A stretch of DNA of 20,709 nt from Pelagophyceae sp. CCMP2097 (taxonomy: Eukaryota > Sar > Pelagophyceae): the NCBI GenBank assembly GCA_026770575.1, contig MU657768.1:7324-28032 (forward strand), read 5' to 3'. The notes beneath the pieces were generated by a model. It saw only the letters and a list, made by a program, of their open reading frames with translations, was not told the origin of the DNA and ran no database searches. Both the position numbers and the translations under genes were made by a program. Of this stretch, positions 17,308 to 20,709 are shown one piece after another (position 1 is the stretch's first letter; every line of letters starts with the position of its first letter).

Positions 17308-17331
17308 GTTGCTTGCTTAAAATCCACCCTG
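17308..17331 (+). repeat. 24-nt dispersed repeat, copy 2
   Basis: Identical over 24 nt to 7438-7461. Here the palindromic right half is absent and the sequence runs on into unrelated DNA, so only the shared 24 nt is conserved between the two sites. It lies upstream of the GT-sulfotransferase gene. Confidence 0.8.
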
Positions 17332-17513
17332 AATCGCTGTTCGCTTTGGAAATGAGCCGCCGGCGAGAACCGCTGCGTGTACCTGAGCACCCCACAATGC
17401 CCATCGAAATCGCTAAGTGAGATAGAACGGTCTGCGTCCTCGTGACACTCGACCACTCTCTCCCTGCGAGCGCCGCCGATCTGCATGGGAGATGCACTGC
17501 ACCCAATGTCGCT

Positions 17514-17683
17514 TTCCGGATTATAAATTAAAACCCTCATGCCTCACCCTGGGTACCGGGTGGGGCTGTTCTATCGGCGTTCTGTTTCTTTGTCTCGTTT
17601 CCGATTTCGTGCGACGGTTTTTCTTTTGTTATGCTGCGGACATCGGGTGATGAGGCATGACTATTTTAATTTATAATCCGGAA
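17514..17683. mobile_element. MITE-like inverted-repeat element, about 170 bp
   Basis: The left arm begins TTCCGGATTATAAATTAAAA (17514-17533) and the right arm ends with its exact reverse complement (17664-17683). After a 3-nt mismatch the arms pair again over about 10 bp (the ATGCCTCA region of the left arm with TGAGGCAT of the right), and CGC-x lies just outside the left arm opposite x-GCG on the right. The middle is T-rich and non-coding. It has the size and shape of a miniature inverted-repeat element. I could not identify a clear target-site duplication, so family and boundaries are uncertain. Confidence 0.7.
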
Positions 17684-17754
17684 TGCGTGATACTGTAATC
17701 AATACAAGGGGGTGGCGAAAAAACAGTGGGCCGCAACATGACACTAAAGCTGAA

Positions 17755-17822
17755 AGTTATCTAAATTTTAACGCTTTAAGTGGCCTTTAAAACTGGAAAT
17801 AGAGGAGTTATCTAAATTTTAA
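17755..17822. repeat. 17-nt direct repeat upstream of the transposase
   Basis: AGTTATCTAAATTTTAA occurs at 17755-17771 and 17806-17822, 51 nt apart, in an otherwise AT-rich segment with TTTAAA-like words. Subterminal direct repeats in PIF/Harbinger elements commonly bind element proteins. Promoter function is the alternative. Confidence 0.7.
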
Positions 17823-17849
17823 GAGGGCTTATTTAAAATACCTCTCTCT

Positions 17850-17892
17850 CCGAGCCTTTAAATAGGCCTATTTAAAACTGAGTTTTGCTCGG
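17850..17892. promoter_or_regulatory. Perfect 20-nt palindrome within an outer inverted repeat
   Basis: TTTAAATAGGCCTATTTAAA at 17857-17876 is identical to its own reverse complement. CCGAGC at 17850-17855 also pairs with GCTCGG at 17887-17892. It lies about 60-100 bp upstream of the transposase ATG, so it may be an operator-like binding site for a dimeric protein or part of the promoter. The function is inferred from position only. Confidence 0.55.
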
Positions 17893-17950
17893 ATTTTAAT
17901 GGAGTTCAGCGACTTAGGACCAACCGCCCCACACGCCGTGCGCACTCACG

Positions 17951-19558
17951 ATGCCGTCGCAGACGTTCCTCGCCGGCGCCTTCGTCTCGCTTCGGGCCGC
18001 CTATTTCCTCGCCGAGGAGGATGGCGACTCGGACGACGAGGAGCCCCATGGGCATCAAGGCCAGGGTCCCCGGGAGCGGCTCAGGCGCACGCCTTCGGTC
18101 GATTCGGAATGGTGGCAGCTCATTCACTCCGAGCGGGTGGGCGATCCGACGAGCACGCTGGGCAAGCGCTTCCGGAGGAGGTTCCGAGTCGGCTTTGATC
18201 GCTTTTTGGTGTTGGTCGCGGCGACTGAATCGTGGAAGAACGAAGACGGCAGCCTCACGTTCACGGCGCCGCGGAGCGCCGCGGACTCGGCGACCGTCCC
18301 TGTGTCGATGAAGGTGATGATGGCGCTGCGGTGGCTCGCTTTGGGCTGCCCGTACGACGCCATCGCCGAGATGGCGCAAACGTCGGAGACGCTCGTGCGC
18401 ATCACTTGTCAGAAGTGGGTGCACGAGTTCACGACGCGCTGCTTCGGCGCGTGGGGTCCGCCCCCCTGAGGGGGAGGATCTCGCGGAGCAGATGGAAATC
18501 TTCGCGCGCTGCGGCTTTTCTGGGGCCGTCGCGAGCGCCGACCTCGTCCACATAGCGTGGGGCCAGTGCTCGGCCGGCCTCAAGCACGAGAACACCGGCA
18601 AGGAGGGCTTCCCGACGCGCGCGTTTCAGGTCTCGACCACGCACTCGAAGCGCATCATCGCCGTCACGGCCGGGCACCCGGGCGCGCGCAACGACAAGAC
18701 GATCACACGATACGACGGGTTCATCATGGGCATCAAGGAGGGCGAGATCTTCCAGAACCTGACGTTTACGCTGCGCAAGCGGGACGGCTCCTGCACACAA
18801 GAGCGCGGCGCGTACGTCATCGTCGACGGAGGGTACGTCGAGGCGGACCGTGCCGCCAGCGTCTCCGGAACCGTCTCCGGGACTGTTCCGGAGCAGCCTC
18901 CGGACCCGTCTGGAGCGTCTCCAGTGCGAGGCTTTTCTTCGGCCTCTGTCTGGGGGTGGCCTTCGGGGCTGCGGCACGGGCCGATCTTCAAAATGTTAGG
19001 TACCACAAGTGGCGCTGCTTGCAGGCCACGGACAAGCACGCCTCGGAGCAGTGGTCGAGCCTGTTCTCGAAAGTTTTGGAGTCGATGCGGAAGGACATCG
19101 AGGACATCTTCGGCATCATGAAGGCGTCCACCGCATCCTGCGCGGCAAGATCGCGCTGCACAACCCGGACGACATCGACGCCGTCTTCTTCGCGTGCGCT
19201 ATTCTCCACAACATGCTGCTCGAGGACGACGGTGTGTTCTATACCTGGCATGTGCCCGGTAATACGTGTCCACAAATCATTACTAGGTTGGGCCATGCGG
19301 CACAAAAACTCCGCCTTTTGGTCGAAACGTGGCGCTGGCGACTTCGGCGTTTCGGGCTCCGTGACCGTGGAGGAGGAGGACGACGAGTACCGAGGCGACC
19401 AGTTCGACTATTCCGGCTTGCGGAATAACTCCGAAGTCCGCGCCGGCGAAGTTGATCTCGTCGAAGAGCGCGAAGGCGCGTATCACGTGCTCCGTGCGAA
19501 GCTCGTCAAGAACTTTGCCGTCCAGTGGACCGCTCGCAAGGTTGAGTGGCTAAAGTAA
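17951..19558 (+). pseudogene. PIF/Harbinger-type DDE transposase, with two opposite frameshifts
   Basis: The reading runs 17951-18832, 19000-19258 and 19287-19558, about 470 residues. Family hallmarks of the DDE_Tnp_4 (PIF/Harbinger) group: MMALRWLALGCPYDAIAEM, SADLVHIAW (first Asp), CSAGLKHENTGKEGFPTRAF, HPGARNDKTITRYD (second Asp), IVDGGYHKWRCLQ, SMRKDIEDIFGIMK (acidic third position) and DDIDAVFFACAILHNMLL. Two single-base shifts break it: one extra C in a run of six (18461-18466), which makes a TGA, and one missing G near 19123. They cancel overall. An intron of 167 nt (18833-18999) is well supported because its removal recreates GGYHKWRC. A 28-nt GT-AG segment (19259-19286) must also be removed to reach the typical C-terminal end YHVLRAKLVKNFAVQW. 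Either the copy is recently dead or the two indels are sequencing errors. Confidence 0.85.
18863..18893 (+). repeat. Perfect 9-bp hairpin inside the transposase intron
   Basis: CTCCGGAAC (18863-18871) pairs with GTTCCGGAG (18885-18893). The intron also carries several more CTCCGG and TCTCC words in both orientations. It could help bring splice sites together or mark an inserted element; neither is shown. Confidence 0.6.
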
Positions 19559-19808
19559 TGAAGATAAGGAGGACTTCTTCATTTCACTCATCCATTCCGC
19601 ATTGAACGACGCACTTCCTCGAGGGTTCCGATTGCCCAACGATGCCGCCCTGCCCCCCGAGGGAACGAAGGAGGCCCGGGGCGCGGTCCATGAAAAAATG
19701 ACTGATTATGAATGTAGCCGCGAGCCCCACGTGGGGCAAGGCTCGTCTCGAGAGGCGCCTTGGGCTAGGCGCCTTGGGCTGCACGGACTCGCACGTCGCA
19801 CCGGTGAT
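19559..19808. other. Tail-to-tail spacer of the transposon region
   Basis: The 250 bp between the transposase stop and the stop of the minus-strand ORF. It contains a perfect 14-nt palindrome GCCCCACGTGGGGC (19724-19737) and a 14-nt tandem repeat AGGCGCCTTGGGCT (19753-19766, 19767-19780). Confidence 0.5.
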
Positions 19809-20342
19809 CTAGTCTTCCGCCGGCCCGTCCACCTCCTCGGCCGCGGGCGCCACGGGTGCCACGGGCGGCGCGGGAGACTCCAAAGCCACGGCGACACTCT
19901 CGCGAGTAGGCATCGGCTCCTTGGAGATGGCGAAGAGCCGCGCCTTGAGCTCGGCTTTCTCTTCGTCGTTCGAGATGCCCCACAGCACCTTGAGCTCGTC
20001 GACGAGATTCTTGCGTTCCGCGATGGCGTTGTTGAACGCCATCTCGACGCGGATCGCCATGGTCTGGGCGCCCATGTCGAGGAAGCGCGCCTTCTTCTCG
20101 TCGCGCTGGAGGTCGGCGTCGTTGATCTTCAAGGTGCGCTGCAAAACGCGGGTAGTCGCGGCGGCCGGCTTGACCGTCTTGATGCCACCCTCTGGGACGC
20201 CGCGCGACAGCGGGGCGCCGAAAAATAACGCCGATGGTTCCTTGGCCCATGGGCCGAACCCGTCCCAAAAACGGTAGCCCCAGGGGCGCCAGCCTTTTGG
20301 CGGTCCTTCCAGGACCACCGACCGCCGCTTTGCCGGCCGCAT
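19809..20342 (-). CDS. Hypothetical protein, 177 residues; possible second gene of the Harbinger-like element
   Basis: The ATG at 20342 is the first after an in-frame TAA, and the frame is open to 19809. The N-terminus is basic and Trp/Gly/Pro-rich (MRPAKRRSVV, then WRPWGYRFWDGFGPW). Residues about 80-145 are a charged predicted helix (KINDADLQRDEKKARFLDMG, then AIAERKNLVDELKVLWGIS and EEKAELKARLFAIS), and the tail is Pro/Ala/Glu-rich. I do not recognise a family. The helical part loosely resembles the C-terminal part of the Myb-like accessory protein that many PIF/Harbinger elements carry, and its place beside the transposase fits, but no SANT/Myb motif is visible. It could equally be a host gene. 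Its coding GC is high, while the DNA immediately upstream is AT-rich. Confidence 0.5.
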   Translation of the reverse strand: MRPAKRRSVVLEGPPKGWRPWGYRFWDGFGPWAKEPSALFFGAPLSRGVPEGGIKTVKPAAATTRVLQRTLKINDADLQRDEKKARFLDMGAQTMAIRVEMAFNNAIAERKNLVDELKVLWGISNDEEKAELKARLFAISKEPMPTRESVAVALESPAPPVAPVAPAAEEVDGPAED

Positions 20343-20344
20343 TG

Positions 20345-20709
20345 TAGACTGTTTTATCTTATTACAACTTTTACCTGCAAAAATTCTATTCAGTTGTGAT
20401 ATGATACTTTTCTGTCTGGAAGAGTATTATTTTGCAAATTCGTATTGTAATTTGAAAGGGGACGCCATATATACTTATAGAATATTATATTTTAATCCTT
20501 TTATTGTGATTGCGTTTCATTTTTATAAATATTTTTTAAAAAGGTTAATATTTTTTTTTATGGTATCATAATTTGTTGTATATCATTTTTTTATGAAAAC
20601 CATCGAACCTTGCGGAAACCGATTTGGCATCATCTTTTAGTTTAAAAGGTACGTTTAGATATACTCGTATTCCCAATATTTTAAAATCATTTATACAATG
20701 ATTATATAA
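20345..20709. other. Abruptly AT-rich segment, no gene seen
   Basis: GC falls within a few bases from the GC-rich coding sequence ending at 20342 to well under a third. It contains long T and A runs (for example 20552-20560), many TATA and ATAT words, and stops in all frames. The longest sensible minus-strand peptide is only about 14 codons. It would be the promoter side of the minus-strand ORF. A transposon end, integrated organellar DNA, viral DNA or an AT-rich domain boundary are all possible. Confidence 0.6.

Larger units (their letters stand above)
17204..17950. other. Intergenic region rich in mobile-element remains
   Basis: This separates the start of the minus-strand GT-sulfotransferase gene from the plus-strand transposase. 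It contains copy 2 of the 24-nt dispersed repeat, a 170-bp inverted-repeat element (17514-17683) and an AT-rich stretch (about 17750-17900) with a 17-nt direct repeat and a palindrome. GC falls sharply from about 17640 to 17900. No convincing small gene is present. Confidence 0.6.

Noticed and set aside
17700..20342. Precise ends (terminal inverted repeats and target duplication) of the Harbinger-like element
   Set aside because: I compared both flanks by eye and found no matching terminal repeats beyond the separate MITE-like unit, so I did not assign boundaries.
1..20709. CRISPR arrays, tRNA or rRNA genes, bacterial operon signals
   Set aside because: No regularly spaced short repeats, no tRNA-like T-loop plus acceptor pairing, no rRNA core sequence and no Shine-Dalgarno pattern were seen; the intron-rich genes argue against a prokaryote.

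Overview
The window looks like nuclear DNA from a GC-rich, gene-dense microbial eukaryote, most likely a marine microalga. A pelagophyte-like stramenopile such as Aureococcus is my best guess, but that is inference from style and not a database match. Evidence for a eukaryote: genes are split by very short GT-AG introns (41 to 197 nt in the conventional genes) that restore known protein families when removed. One product has an N-terminal membrane anchor with a long stem, and a U-box protein and a PIF/Harbinger-type transposase are present. Of 18 introns I could place in conventional genes, 10 begin GTGCG.

Layout. 1-2504: no gene I can support; it holds a 160-bp-class tandem repeat (1737-2195). 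2505-3999 (+): an eight-exon SPFH/band-7 gene of the hypersensitive-induced-response (HIR) type. 4531-7317 (+): an intronless Ala-rich coiled-coil protein with several internal repeats. 7714-10421 (-): a secreted two-enzyme chitin-degrading protein, an LPMO domain (AA15-like) joined through Pro/Thr linkers and two Cys-rich modules to a GH18 chitinase. 11079 onward (+): a possible first exon of an unidentified, perhaps mitochondrial, protein. 11453-12132: a tract almost without T on the top strand. 12172-14092 (+): a six-exon ankyrin/coiled-coil/U-box E3 ligase. 14119-17203 (-): a six-exon type II membrane protein joining a glycosyltransferase-like domain to a sulfotransferase; it converges on the U-box gene with only 26 bp between the stops.

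17204-20342: a mobile-element zone. It has a short inverted-repeat element, an AT-rich region with direct repeats and a perfect palindrome, a PIF/Harbinger DDE transposase carrying two opposite frameshifts and two intron-like interruptions, and a convergent ORF that might be the element's second gene. 20345-20709 is abruptly AT-rich and has no gene I can see.

The conventional genes do not form one pathway. Two of them, the LPMO-chitinase and the glycosyltransferase/sulfotransferase, both concern polysaccharides: cutting chitin outside the cell, and building or sulfating glycans in the secretory pathway. The most unusual items are the LPMO-GH18 fusion, the GT-sulfotransferase fusion, and the T-depleted tract (12 T in 660 nt), for which I have no ordinary explanation.
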